Shown piece by piece: positions 11,057-26,000 of a stretch of 64,000 nucleotides of DNA. Positions within the stretch are counted from its first letter, which is position 1. Each line of letters begins with the position of its first letter. Source of the stretch: Hymenolepis diminuta (taxonomy: Eukaryota > Platyhelminthes > Cestoda > Cyclophyllidea > Hymenolepididae); the NCBI GenBank assembly GCA_900708905.1, contig CAADRB010000015.1, positions 887,487-951,486 on the forward strand, read 5' to 3'. The position numbers were made by a program, and so were the translations under genes. Below the pieces are notes generated by a model that ran no database searches, had not been told where the DNA came from, and saw only the letters and a list, made by a program, of their open reading frames with translations.

Positions 11057-14000
11057 CTGTCAAGGGAAGTAGGTACTAGATGCCATTTTGAAGTAAGTCA
11101 AATTAATTTTCGTTTCTTTGTTTCAAATATTCAACTTCTTCCCTGTAATCTTCGCCCGTTCTTTGCGGATGTGGTGATTTCAACCCACTCCACCCATTAC
11201 ATAACTGCTCATATTCTGCACGTCTAATTGTCTACTCCCGTCATTCAATAAGCACATTCCATTCCATACGTAAGAAGTACATGAGCTTATGAATCCTGTG
11301 TGTTGTCCTGTAATTCAATACACTGTGTTTTATCCTTTGGATGTGATGTGCGAACCAATACGTGTTTTTTAGTGTGCTTCGTCATTCTCTGCGATACAAT
11401 TTCTTATAACGCAGATGACTAAATGAATTTACGCAAAACTCTAAAAGTGATTGAACTTTGAGCCCTACTTTCCAAAAGCACAGAAGAAATTTCACGTGTA
11501 GTGAAGGGATACGATGTAAGAATATATCTGGATATCTTATTATCGCTCCGTTTAATTCTTTTTATTAAATTGCTGAAAGTATCATGAAGCAGATAGCAAT
11601 TTAAAGTCCTTCTTTTGACCTCGGGTTATTTGGATTATGGATAGTGGGGATAGGGATTTTAGAATGTGAAATGAAGAAAATGAAGAATTTGTAGTGGAAT
11701 TCGATTAGCACTTCCGAACGCTAAATGAAGGACTCGGTGTTCATTCGTCAAAGTGCCTAACGCTCATTAATAACCTCAAAGCGTCTAAGTTAGAAGACAG
11801 AATAAAGAGACTAGAAGTCAGTTTAGTAGATACAGTAGATTGTGTGCTGACAATTTCATAAGACAGCCAGCGAATACTCTGAGTGGACGGAAAAAATTCA
11901 GAACGTGCACTGAGTTCTGTTAATTACAGAAACCCCTGATAAGTCGACAATTGTATTCCTGATATTCAGGCTCTCGGTGTCAGACTTTTTTCTTGTCAAG
12001 TTCGTTTATGTAAGCAGTTGTAGTTGACATGGAGATGTGATCAAGTCAAGACGTGTTCTCCCTGCGATCTTTTGAGCGTAATCAGCGATACATTATATCA
12101 TTGGACTCCTAAAACTAAAGCTGCTAAACGTAAGTCCGCAGTGTTATAAAAGGATTATGCTTGCAGAAAGCTTTAAAGTTTAATGGTAAGCAGTTTAAAA
12201 GGGGAAAGTGAACCAAGATCTACAGATCATCCACAGATGGTCATACATGCATACACCAGTTAGTAGTTTAAATTCAATGATTGGAAGAAAGCCGATACAC
12301 TTTCAGGTCTGTCAGTCTCAACAGTTACTTGGTAACACAAAGGAGGTAAAAAAGTTGGCTCCTCTAATCTTACCTTATTCCGTTCTGTTTCACGCAATTT
12401 TACATCCTCACACACACCGTTTAAATGCTTACACTTCGTTCTCATATTTTCCACTCTCTTTCTGTCATTCCTTTGCAATTCAGCAATATTGCCAGTGGTC
12501 CAAATCAACTCTTAATCTTCTAATTTTAAGAAGGGCTGCCGTATGCTGTTAGCCTTTAAGATCAGATATGTAGGAAGATATTTTTAAGCCTAGTTTGGTG
12601 AGACTCATAAAGTAGCTCTACTGTCGGGATTAGTGCTACTTTGAGAAACTTACCGAAGTGATACTATTAGGATGCCCACTAGCAAAAGTGTCAATAATCT
12701 CCACATTTGTCGTAACACTTTGCATGATTTGCGATAGAGCTCGATTGGTCTCTCTAAAATCGATAAAAACGTAGTTTGGAGGTTGAGTCTCATTGGAAGT
12801 GTCACTTGTAATCGTGGGCTGGCCGACTTGTGAATCGGTGGACGGTTGAGATGGTTGCTGTTCAGCAGTCGCTGTAGTCATCATCTCTTCTTCCACTTCT
12901 TCATCTTCTTCGTGGAGGAGTTCATGTGATTCAAGTCTTTAAAAAAGGGAGGAAAAAATTAATTTAAGCTAAACCACTTTAGTATTTCAAGAACTTGAAC
13001 AAACAGAGGTATAGATAAAATAGTTCAACAATTAAAACAATGAATCATTTAGTCATTTTTAATTAGAGTACAGACTATCCGTTACCCGCCTTCATTCATT
13101 TGACCAGAAACTTTTACTATTGCCTTTCTACATATTGAAGTAAATTCATAAATTGAAAATGGCGGTTAAAATATAATTTATCATCTCACCCTGCGATAAC
13201 GACGGTACGTTTAAAGTTGTACATTCCCCACACAGGTTACACAATTTTTAAAACTTTTTGATGAAATAAATAAATAGATGCGTCAATATGATTAGTTTCA
13301 ATTACCACTTAAATATAAAGTCCAGCAAATGGATTTGGACAGAATATGTGTAGCTTTCAATATAATATTTACTAAGGAAAGGGAAGCGAATTGTTAAATC
13401 TCTGTCCCGAAACCAACTATCTCTCTATGAACCTGTGATTGTCGCCACTTTATCCTTCATGAATTGAGCATTTGAGAGTGCTCTGTTCAGTCAGAACTCA
13501 TCTTTAAAAGTGTCTGAAAGGCGGTTGCATAAGACATTAGTTTTCAGGAGCGAAGGTTTGCATTTGTCTACATTTTCGCAATCTCACATTTCACAAACCA
13601 ATTCGCATTCATCTGACAGTGAAAGAAGGAATTGGTCAAATTCAAGCGTAGATAAGCATGGTTTGTACCAACTGACGGCATAGAAACGTACTTATTCTTC
13701 AATATTAAAAGGTCTTTAGAATGAACAATCACAACTCCGATAAATCTTTGAGATTTCGGTAGCAAAGTTTTTATTGCGTAATCGCGATTTTGAAAACTAT
13801 GCATCTCCATTTTCGAATCTTAATTTAAAGTACGAACATTAACATATCACTTCAATCAAACCTACTAAATAATTAACTAGCGATTAAGAGAAAGTATTTG
13901 AAAGTAACCCTTAGTTTGAACGTCAATATAGTCGCTACTCATGACTAGAATTCAAGTTTCATTGCAAATTAGCTAGGAACTCTGGAAATCCAACTCCTAA

Positions 14001-17000
14001 AATGAGCAGATTTTTGACTCACCTTTCAGGTTGCAAAGTAGTTAATTTGGCAGCATCAATGAGATCACTTGGCGAGGGGTCGTTGGTGTGATCTACTTGC
14101 AAAAGACTAGTAAGATGCTGCGATCCGTCATGAGTCGTCTGACGCATCAACACCAAAGGATTGCGCCTAAAGAATTGTGGGAAAAGGGGAAAATTTATAT
14201 TCCACCATCTCTCTAAACAGAAAAACGCAGGATTAAACGAGTGGGCTCTTTCACATATCTTTCCTGTGAAAGATATGTCTAGCCGATTAGTCTGTAAAAC
14301 CGAATAAGAACCAAGAGACGATCAGGCAAATTATAAGACTGAATGTACTTTTGATTAAGATTTGTTGTTGAGCCTGATCTACCATATACACTTTGTCCAG
14401 TAGCACCTATCTTTGACTGGCGATAAATTAGGACTTGTTAAGAACGGATGGCAGCATGAGACAAATGGATGTTAGTGTTTGCAGAAAAGGTTCTCGTAGG
14501 AAACGTGGCCGAATAACTACAGAAGTGTAGACTTAATATCCGGGCAAGTATAAACGGATAAAGTGTTGCTATAACCAAACTTTAATTGGGTTCCTAAATA
14601 CTGATAATGGACAAACCTAAAGTTTCTCACATAACGAGCTGGCCTAGACGGCTCAAAGCAGATGCGACGCAAGTATTACGTTAGAAAGTGGATGCGATTT
14701 GGACGCTGAATTCTAATAAGTAATCCATTCCACGCTTGACAGAAAATTAACCATAGTTAAAGTGTGAGAAAATGGAAAATTGCGTGCTTGGATGCTTGGT
14801 ATCAACAAGTCTTCGCGAACGCGTCTGAGATGACAAGGCACTGGCAAACAGGCCGATAAGGCTTTTGATCATTTTGGATTAGTTCTAATCAGATAATCCT
14901 TTGTTAAAACGCTATCCATAATTAAAAATAGTAATTTTCGTCAAAAATATCATCAATAATGAAACTCATTTTAGATTACTTCCAAGTGGAAAGATCAGAA
15001 ACATCTAACTCTATAAAGATTATGGCTAAATTGGAAAGATTATTGTGTATCATTGACACCGCTGGTATAGTAAGTACGCAAACTCATGGGTCGCAATTGC
15101 AATGAAAGAGCTCTGCAACACGATGAAGTAACATTAGATCAATGCGCTCTTAGAGGGAAGGAAGGGACAGTTAAAGTAAAAAGGTGTCAAGACAGCCTAA
15201 TTGTCAAGTGGTCACGTGGCTGAGACCACCACACCCCACACACTATATGTTTTTTTTCATTTTCCCTTTATGTAAGGGATTATTAAAAATATAAACAAAT
15301 AGATTTTTAAAATTCCAATTACTTCCCAAACACTTTATGCGTGCCAGCAACTGATCGAGATCAAAGGGTAAATGCAGACCACTTCCATCTAAATGGGTCC
15401 AAACAATGAGAAAACGACGTTTAACGGAGACGATTATGATCGTATTTTTCACAGAAGCAATATATTTTGATGGATATTCATCCCAAACTTGTATTCACTT
15501 GATATAGACTTTAAATGAAAAGACATATCGCACGTAAGTCTAAACAAAAAAGTGGATACGGAGCGTCTCAAGAGCAATACCATTAAATCCACTAAAACCT
15601 TTAAAAGAATTCTAAATGATTCATTTCACTAAATAATGGAAAACTCGGAATGCTGAAAATAGACACGGAAGGGATTGATAAGAGATAAAGCCACCTGCCT
15701 GGCTGCATTAGAGGGCTGTCCACTGCTGAGAGTTCGCATCCGACCCCTACCACGACCTTGACTGCGCCAGTGTCCACTGTTGGCTGATCGCTGTCGAGAT
15801 AGGGGCACATAGGGACTGTAACTGAGGTAATTACTGGTTGAATGAGATGAGCTAGACGACGTGATTGCCGTAGCGGGGGATGTAGCTGAACTTGTCACTG
15901 AAGTGGCAGATGTTGATACAGGTGAATGCGGGCCCAGATTCACGTAGCTAAAAAGGGACGAGGTGAAAAAAGGGACTTAAAAATCGCTCACGATGAGTTA
16001 TCGAGAGAGTAGTGCACCGTCAGAAATCAAGGGTTCGGTATATCTGTTTACATTAATTGAGAAGAAGTGCTGACCTTTCTGGAAAATATCGGTTAAGAGT
16101 ATAGTCAAATACGATCTTCTCTCGAATTTTACCAAAACCAGTTCCTAAAGGTTATATTCCCTTCATCTGCAACAATGAAAATGGGAAAAGTTCCACCATG
16201 TAATCTTTAAACCCGTGCGATTTGGAGTGTATACATAGGTGTAAACATATACGTCAAAAAGCCAATTTAAAATTAGATTTTTATGAGTTAAGAAATGATT
16301 GACCGTTACTAGATTGTCTGAATTTGTTTCTAGTCCGCTATCCGATAATTGGAACTTTTATTTATCAACAAGATCGCCATGCTAAAATCGGTATGCCTTT
16401 CAAATTACTATGGCGATTCAAGGAATCCCAGTTTCTCAAATGCACAGCGGAATTCTCCACTTTCTTTTCACTATTCCCATGGTCTTTGCCAGCTTTATAT
16501 AAATATCTATGTGTAAACTTATCTCATCCCGACTCCTACGCTCCGATTTCCACCACAACCTACTCGTCTCTCTTCTTTTCATCCCCTACATCTAGGTCCC
16601 TCAGCCAACTTCTCTCAATCTGCTACTTCTAGTCAAGGGAATTTCCATACTAATTAATTTGTTTCTTCTTACTCTTTATAGCTCTACTTTTGGTGACCAT
16701 AAATCTCATCCTGCTACAACTGGTGAGCCTTTAGAGTTTTACTTATTGAAATGGCCAATCAGGCAAGTTAGTACCAATCAGACTATTGACTTACTAGCTC
16801 TATTGGGGTGTACTTTTTCTCCCTCTTCCTTCGAATAACTTAAGAGTTAGTAAGAGAGGGACGGATTAATTGACTTACCACTGCAGGTCAGAAGAGCAAG
16901 CCGAGGTTTGTTGCAGAGGTGTAGACTCGGTAGAATTCTGAGGGGCGACATCAATGACAGCTTGATAACACTGGACTGTCAAGAAAGATAAAAGGAACAA

Positions 17001-20000
17001 TGATAAATATATCCATTTCTAGGTCACTTTCACACACATACGAAAGCGCAAAGGTGGATACACATACAGAGAGAGAAATGTTAGCTAAACACGTAGTGCA
17101 GAGTCTGGACAGTCGTATGCGAGTGCGGGGGTGAAAACCGGCAGCTGCAGTAGTGCAGTTTCTCAATATTGGCCAGATAGACAAAGACTGTACAGTTTGA
17201 AATTGTGTGAGAAATTGACTCGGTGGCAAGAATTTGATTACCAGTAGGATTCTTTGACACTCGGTTTAGATAAACGGAGCCAAACAATTTTATGATTGTG
17301 TTGACGGGAATGGCGGGAAAATTAAACTACGCAATCAGTAGAGCATAGAGATGAATATTTGCTGAGTGACTTTTTTGGAGCAAAAATTATCAAAATAGTA
17401 TCCGTCTAAAGGAAAACGTAAGAATATGTCTGATATAACGAAGAAAGATGTACTATGTTAGATCCTTGTGCTTCCCACTCAGATCAATTTTCTTCGAAGA
17501 AAAAATCTTACGTCAGTTAAAGGGAAGTGCTTCCCATCACTATTCTTGACCAGAAGTAGCATCCTGGAGCTCCTCTTCTACTCCTCTATTGGCCAGATTT
17601 AAAGCAATACGGTTAGTCATGCAGCATATTACTATATACAATTACAGTTATTACACTTCACTCAAGATGAACTGTATTGAGTTGTGTTATGTCTATTACA
17701 TCGCTAGTATTCTCATCTAAATGTGCTTGGTTGTGAAGAGAAACCAATAAATCGAGGTGACATGACCAACCGCGCTGTTAACTCAAAAGTTCTGAATATC
17801 ATGAACGTAACCTTACCTATAAATCTGAGAGTTAAGTTACTAAGTTTGAACATTAAAACACCACATCCCTTAGAAGAATACGGACAACTCAATGCTTTCA
17901 TAACCTGACAAAGTAAAACTTTTGATATCTCCCCCGTTTCACATCTAATTGGACTCACTTGCTGTTTCTCATACTGCAATTCTTTCCTACTGTTAAAACT
18001 TGCAAGGCCTTTTGCACTTTCATGGACAATATAAATACTATTGCACTCTAGTAATAGTGATAAAAAATATAAAGAATAGAGCTATTGACTACTATTCGAA
18101 CGCTAGTGAGTCATGTTAACTAAAAAATCTTCATGTCGGATACAAATGCGTAGAGAAGAGATTGGACATGCAACCACTTCTTATTTTCTGCTCTACCGGA
18201 TGTGTAATGTCGTAAAGTTATCCCAAAATCAAATTTTCCAATTATATAACTGTGAGAACTAAATCAAAGCTAGAAAAGAACGTCAAAATACAGAGAAGGT
18301 AACTATAAGGCATCGCAGAGCTCTATCTGCAATGTACTAGAATTTGAAGGCTATGCATCCTACTGTCCACTCCATATGATCTATACAATCTCTAAATATA
18401 TGGACTTATTATTAAAAATGCTGTTTAAAACTGAACCACCTTGGAGGACAGTGAAATAAAAATAGTAATCTAGAAGTAGACTTTTATCCTTCACATCTAG
18501 CTTAACATAAATAAGTCATAAGAACTTCCCATTAAAGCACAAAACATTTTACGAAAGGTAAATTTAACAGATTACTTTTTTCCCGACAAATGCACCGCTT
18601 ATGACTCACTTCGAAAGACATCAGACGATTTTAATGATAAGGAACCAGACAGGCGAATAGGTAGCTTCGATAACAAAATTTAATGTGTAGCGCCATGCTC
18701 TGCAGTCTTTCTGTTCCCACTTTCTCAGGCCCGCTGTTCACATAGTTCTGGATCATTCTATCACTTCAAAAAGCTTTAGATGATATACATTTTAGAGACG
18801 AGGAGAGCTCAAATGACATTCCCATAAAACTTGAGCGCAACGAGTTTTGCCCTAAGATCAAAATAACTGGTCCATTTTAGAAACCAAAATTGTCGTTTAA
18901 GGCAAAGATGCACTTAATCGATTACACTTAAGCGGTTAACATCCTCGTCTGCAACGCCAGAGATCACGAGTTCGATGCTCATCGGCGTCCACCTAGTGAG
19001 CGAAATGGCCAATCGCATTCGTTAAGTCTGGATAATAAAGAGGCTGACAGAATTCGTGGTTCTCACTAGGGAGGTTCAATGGTGCCACTATCTAAACTAA
19101 AACGCTTTCCTAAATAGGCTTGAGAGTTATTTTAACTTAGAACTTTGAGCATTTATTACGGTCTTTCCATACTGACACGAAGGGCGTCTGATAAAAATAG
19201 GCCAATAGATTTTCCAAATACAATGAGAAGACGTATCTTAAGGTTTCTATTTGTTCGGTAGATTCATTTGAAAGAACTTGCATCCAAGGTTCAACAACGG
19301 AGCACCATGAGACACTTACTTAGTAAAGTGAAAATTAGGTTTCAATAGGAAAAAGAACAAGCATGGCTTGGAGAAATGTAAGATAAGTCTTTAATGGGCT
19401 CAGTCTATCATGAACGAAACGTTTAGCAAAGCCTATTCTCATTTATCAAGAGGCAAAACTCAAACTTAAGGAAATTCGTGCAAGGATATTGAAATTTAAT
19501 GTTGCTAACTAGCGAATGTTTGCCGGAAGAGCAATGCTTCCGCAATATTTCACAAGCCTATAGAAAACACTAATTACTTGAGGTATCCAATTAACATGCA
19601 TGTTTTAATTTAAACAAACTGCAAGTGTGAGTAAACCGTCATTAGTCAGATCCCAATTTTGACATAATCTGTCTCTATAGGACATTTTTCAGAAATGCTC
19701 ATTTAATTTTGATGATTGCAAAGGGATAAACTTAACAAATTTCACGAAATACCACAAAAATGATAACGTATGTTCTTCAACATGAGATGAACCCTAGAGA
19801 TTTGAAGTGTATACCTTTGATAAAATGAAGAATTTTCATGGGTCGCACACGATCAACCGTTTCTAGAGCATTTTTAGACAAATTATCGATGACCTTCAGG
19901 ATAACTATCAGTCGACAGTATATATGTACCAGTATGTCTATCAAAATTTAAAAAACAGCCCCATTTTTCAGATCTTTAAGTATTATGTTTACCCTTAAAT

Positions 20001-23000
20001 TTCCAGTAGAATTCCCTACATTTTTCAAAATATCCAAGCAGCTTTTGACAGTTGAAATCGTAATCCAGACTCGATTCCGTTACTTGAGTTTCCACCACAC
20101 AGCAACCTCTCTCATACTTCATTTCCTATCTTCAGCTACTTCAGTTAGCTTCTTTCCATCTGCAGCTCCTATCAATTTCAATAACCGCAACTTCACCTAC
20201 TTTCTGCGTTTTTAGCCCCTTTTTCCTCTTCCTTTCTCTATAATTTCTCATTAAAGTAATATCTTTACTAAATCATTTCAGTAGCTCTACATCTTGTGGA
20301 TCTTGCACTGTCCTGCAGCAAACTAAATTTTTGTGCTTTATTCCTAAATTAAGACGTTCAAGACTATATATAGAAGCGCTTGTTCGCTTAGCATAATATA
20401 AAAACAAACAAGATTATTCTACAACAACTTGCCCGCAGTGCCTGCTTCATTGTCTCCCTCATCATCCGAAGGAGAAGCAGAGGGTGGAGGGGAGGGTTCA
20501 CCCGATGGAAGGGATGAAAGTGGAGCCACTGCAACAGCTGCTACTTTCAACGCAGCCTCCCTGATCTCCTCCCGAGAGGAGTAGAGTCGCCCCGTGCGGG
20601 GTTTCTCTGCCGTTGCTGCAGCATCCCAAGGCACTGAGCAAGCCACTCCCACCACTCCACCAATGGACGAAGTGTGCTGATGGGTTCGAGACCATCGTTG
20701 AGGGTAGCCGCAGCCGGTACTATTGAAGGGCGTGAAGTCATGGCATTCAGACACTGCGCGTGCTACTGAGATTAAGTTCCTTACACCTAAGTGAAAGGAA
20801 AAAGAAGTGTAACATCAGGATACAAAGTGGATGAAATCTATATGGCATCATTAGAGGTGTCGATGGCGCAGTGGTTAATGAACACGTTTGCAAAGTCAGA
20901 GGTCACAGGTGGTTTGGACACCCAACCGCCCCAGTTAATTCTAGTCAACAAGAATGTGGATTTCTCATAAGAGCAGCTTCAGGGTATCTTCTCTCTATCA
21001 AAGTCAAGTGCTGTAAACACCACTTCTAATGGGTTTGGAAGTTTTAAGATTCACCCTATATGAATCCCAGCAGTGCAATTTCAGAGATACAGATGAAGTG
21101 GTACGCACTGACGCATCTAATGACGGAAATAGTAAAAATTTTATATACAATGTACTTGAAACCACGTAAAAAAGACCCAGAAGATCCCAGAGAGGACACA
21201 TCTCTCTCTGGGATATATACCAATATATCACATATTGGTATATTGTATCAATTACAACCGTTAAGATAGTGGCAAATTAATATTTTCGAATGGAGTTTAT
21301 CAAATGGTCCGACACAGAGACTGTATATCAATATGCACATATTGTTTATCTTATGAAAAAGAAAGCGTACAGTGGCTCGAACGAATCGGTTTACTTCTGC
21401 ATGAAGGGATGATTTAAACCTCACCGATTGCCAATCTCAAAGTTCTAATCTGTTTCTGTGATGTAAGTATTTGATGTATTTAAAAGCCAATTCAACGCCA
21501 CCCGTAGATCAAATGGTCCTTTTTAGATAGCACTTCCTCACTCAATAAATAAGACTATTAAAACGTAAAACAGAATAACATAAATAATCCCTTTCCTTAT
21601 CAATTTAGTGAATGTAAAGGCGATACCAAGTTCACTCCTTAACAAGATTGAATGTTATCACCAATCGAATTGTAGAAATCTCCTTGTTTCTAGTACATAT
21701 TATGCAAGTCCTATCTGCGAATAAGAACGAGGTCGTCAACGATCACACTCCAAATTCTTTAATCATTAAAATTTACCTTCCCTCTCACATACCCGGACGC
21801 GGGCGATAATAATCAGCTTGCTAAACCAATTTTGAAAAGAAACAGTTTTTCAGAAAAAAATGATCGCAAAATTTTGTCCCAAAATAGGGACAAGGCCAGC
21901 AGATAATAAGAGGGGGTTTCTGATAACGGATTACCCTGTTTCTTCTCTCTATCTCCCAAAAACGTTCCTCTTTCAATACAGGACGAATGAATGAATTCCG
22001 AAAATTTCCCCTCCATTAATCTACAGATTCCATGTGAACACTGACTCGGAATGATAAACATTCTCTTGTGCCGGACAATGGGATAAAACGGGTTACTGGG
22101 TGGTCACTGTCTCTGATGTCTTCACGGAATTGTAATTTAGCAAATACAGTGGGATTAATGCAAACTGCTGCACCAGAGATATTCAAATAGCAAATGCCTC
22201 CCATGCAGCTGTTTCAAATTTTTACTTTAATTGATTACTCTGTCTTGTTCACTCCAGATATGTCCATATATATATATATATATATTCAATGTCGGGGCCC
22301 ATGGGGCATAAATTCCCTCGAAGCGCCACTCACCATCCCAAACTAATAATAATTTTCCACCAACGATGTATCTACCCTATCTTAAATGCAGGACTCCTGT
22401 TATGTCCTGGATATTCCTATTTTGTTTGGACAATCATTATGATCTATCTGTTAAATCTATGGCAAACTAATTCGTAAAACGCAGCCACACTTTAGTACCC
22501 AAGGCTCTGTTCCAGCTTATTATACGAGTATGCCTGGGGCAACCGATTAAGTAATTCTGGGATGCGCCTAAGCTATCCCGGCCTTCCCGTTAGTAGCTTA
22601 ACACAATAGATGTTCTAGATAACAAGAGGAGGAGGTGTTCATCGTTTGCCACTACGCTTGTAATCATATTCTTTATAAATTAAAATCGGAAATAAGAAAA
22701 TAGGGAATTTGAACTTCTCTTTAGAATCTGTATGAATCTTCCTCTGGAATTGAACTAAGTCAATAATTCAGTTTCAAATAAGGATCAGATCAAAGGTCAA
22801 TGTCAAATTGAAAAATTATGCGAGGATAATAGAGCGTAGGTAATGGTAATACTTTTTATCCCATCGCCTCAGGGAATTATATTTTAATGGACAAGATCAT
22901 CACTGATCAATGAAGAATGGCGGGAAAGCGTGAGGTTCTCAACTTAATTTTGGTTTTATTTCAACGTTCAGCATACAATTCGATATTAAGGCTACTTAGA

Positions 23001-26000
23001 ACAGAGTAGGTCGTTGTCTAAGCCTGTAGATATTTTAATGTCACCCATTCTATTGGCGGTAATCCCTCAAAATGAATGTCCTAGGAAATCTTCTCTTCTG
23101 TTTTTGAGCAGTCTGTTTGGCAAACGGACCTCTAGGCACAGTCCTATTCTTTATTAGCTGCCAGTGGGTGCGGGGGTTTAGTCGTCTCAGGAATTACGGT
23201 TAGCAGATAAGTACTGGTGCTAAAATTCCGGTTATTAGTAGGAGGCACTATTCGTGTTTTGCAATACTAGGCATACTTAGGGCGTAAAAGATTTCACATT
23301 TTTATCTAATCCCTATTTTCCTAATGGTAAAGGAAATCATACTCTTGATTTACTTACATACTCCCAGGAAATCCTGCACGCATTAACCGTTTTCTACCAT
23401 CTTACAGGTTCGCTATCCATTTTGGTTGAATTTTTTATTGATCAAAATTCATACCCCATAAGCCAACGATGAGTTTTGGAAGACACTTTTACTTTTGATA
23501 GGCCCGAAAAGCTATTCATATGAAAAGAACTTACCGCCCTGGGAAGAAGACGGTGAAACAGAGGAGAAAAGGCAAGGCGAGAAGTTGGTGATGGACGTTG
23601 ACCACGAGTCCGTAAGTCTTGAGCGTACTGTTCGCTGGGTTGGAGATTCAGGCCTTGTAAGTGGTGGGGGTGAGAGAGCAAGGGGATAGAGTACTGATTT
23701 GGGAGGAGAAGCTGATGAAACTGCTCCAGAATCTACAAGGAAGAGAAATGAATAAAAACTGGACCTCTTCAAATCTATTGTTATAGTTAACTTTAACATA
23801 ACTCTAGTGAGCTCTGTTATTTTTAAAATGCCTTTCGTAATCTCATCTGCCTGCTTATTACTACAAGAGGATACAAATGAATCAAAGTGGAATAAAAAAC
23901 CATTCAGTAAATCAAATGGTCAAAAATCTCCGACAGTCTCGAACATGAATTTATCCAGAATCTCGAGAACCAAATAATAAAATTTGATCTTTGGAATTTT
24001 TGTGAACTATACTCCTTATGTGAAAGTAAGCAAATCAATACTTCTAGAATCCAAATATCTTGAACTTCTTAACTTCATTATATACTCCTACTCTATCCGT
24101 TTTATTTTGGTATTTCACATGTTCAGACGTTATCCCATGACTGAAATATGAAAATGTTTTTGTATTGCCGCGGGTAGCTTAGTAAGAAGAAAAATGTTAA
24201 AAAAGAGGAGATGGAGAATAACTTTAAGGCATCAAAAGAGTTTTTCTTCATTTAGATTCATCAGGATGTCCATTGTTCACCTCGTCAGCATACTTTACTG
24301 CCATGTTTTTAATGCTCCAAATTTCAGAAACTAGTCCCTATTTTCTTAAGTGAGTCCTTGCTTACGATTTTCAGAGCTTATTGAGCTGAGTCATTCCATC
24401 TCAATAAAATTCTCTGTTAAAATCCAATGGCAAATAGTCAATACTGGGGCTAAGATGATATTTAAATAATAAATTGTAAAAACATTTCCCATGGATGCGG
24501 AGACAACTGAACTACGAACCTCTACATAAGTTAATTCGTTCTGGAAAGACAGTACAAGGCAGTAAAAACCAATATACTAACACGGATAAAACAAGACTTC
24601 AATGAAGTCCTTGATGTGGTCAGCTGAAACATGTGTGAAACAAACAAAACAAAATCAATACTCCACACACACAATAAAGCATAAAAATAATAAATTACCC
24701 TTAGACGGGCTAGTGGCATTACAGGAAGCGATTTGATTATAAACTTCAATGTCCACCTCGAGTTCAGCTGTCTCGTCCTGTAAAGATCTCCTGTTTCTGT
24801 CCTTGTCTCTGGTAATGGTAGTATTCAAAGTGTCGAGACCTGGAAAGTAATCAAGAGGAAGAGACGAGAGAGCAACCATTGTTGGACTTTCTTCATCAGA
24901 CCTACAAAGACAATCATAGAAATGATTTCCTAATTTTAATCGTTTCGTAGATAGATGCATCTAAGTGACACTAACATGACAAGAAAAGTTCAAAGCCGTG
25001 GTTGTTTTTTGTCTCCGACTGAACAATTAGCGTAGGCTGTCCCATCCTATACCCTTATCAATAAGCGGGCGCACACCACCTCTGACAGTTTGACAGTTGT
25101 TCCGATAGTATTTTGACCTCCAAACATAAACAACACGAAAACGACTTATATGTTATTCAGTCAGTAGAGTGTCTTACAATAACTGCATTCTGTTGTCTTT
25201 CTCTCCGGGCCTGAGTTAACCGTATATAAGTGAACACTTAGATCGAAGCGGCAGAAACTTATTAGTATTACAAAATTTTAGAATTTTATAAAAGATGAAG
25301 GGTAAAGAGGACTATATTAATAATTTGACAAGTAAACGTGGATACTGGACACTATTGACTAAGCAGTCTACGTGCACTTAGGCACGGAGGTCACACGTTC
25401 GATATGTTCGCTTGTTAGAACTGATCAAAAGAGGTGTGACAGAATGTGAGTTTTCATAAAATGCCCTTTATTAATGAAAAACACAAAACTACACGGATAT
25501 ACATGCGCTTGAAAACTTGAAGTTCGCAAGTCAGTGTAATAATAAGATTGTTCGATGTTATGCAAAAGGGAATTTAGCGTCATATATTCGACATATAATG
25601 TTATAGTTATTAGATGCAGTAGTTTATAAGTTTCAACCACTTTAACGCATAACTTTGTATTGAAATAATTATCAGATAATTTCGTTGGCTGATCCCCCAT
25701 GAAAAAAAGAACGTAAAATCAGTTAACTTCCCGTTCATCCAGGTTCCTTACCTTTCAAATTTCCATCCGTCTCCCTACTCCTTCCTTGTTTTCTCCCTCA
25801 CTTCCCTGCGTTTGTCCAAAAAAGTTGTCCTACTTAACTCTTGGTTTTCTCATTTGGGAAAGGCCATTGTTTTCTAGTAGTCCTTAAGATGACCACTAGC
25901 TTGTCAGAGGATATCTCTAAACTTAACTTGGTCGGACTGTTAAGGTAGCTTTACTGTCAGGTGGAGCGCTACTTTAAGTTACTGCTAGTAAGCTTTATTT

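Larger units (their letters stand above)
16976..20418. other. Adaptor intron (long)
   Basis: Contains a SINE (18935-19095), an LTR-like fragment (19985-20320), and a possible - strand mini-exon at about 17815-17904 (MKALSCPYSSKGCGVLMF, between cttttactttgtcag and gtaagg). That mini-exon needs phase 0 in, which its upstream neighbour does not supply. Confidence 0.4.
20763..23534. other. Adaptor intron
   Basis: Holds the SINE at 20857, the tandem hairpins and a (TA)n at 22266-22285. Segments 22480-22640 and 23090-23290 are less AT-rich than their surroundings but unassigned. Confidence 0.45.

Noticed and set aside
17815..17904. Mini-exon candidate (MKALSCPYSSKGCGVLMF) on the minus strand
   Set aside because: Good splice sites, but it needs phase 0 in, which no upstream adaptor exon provides with a good donor; left as a note only.
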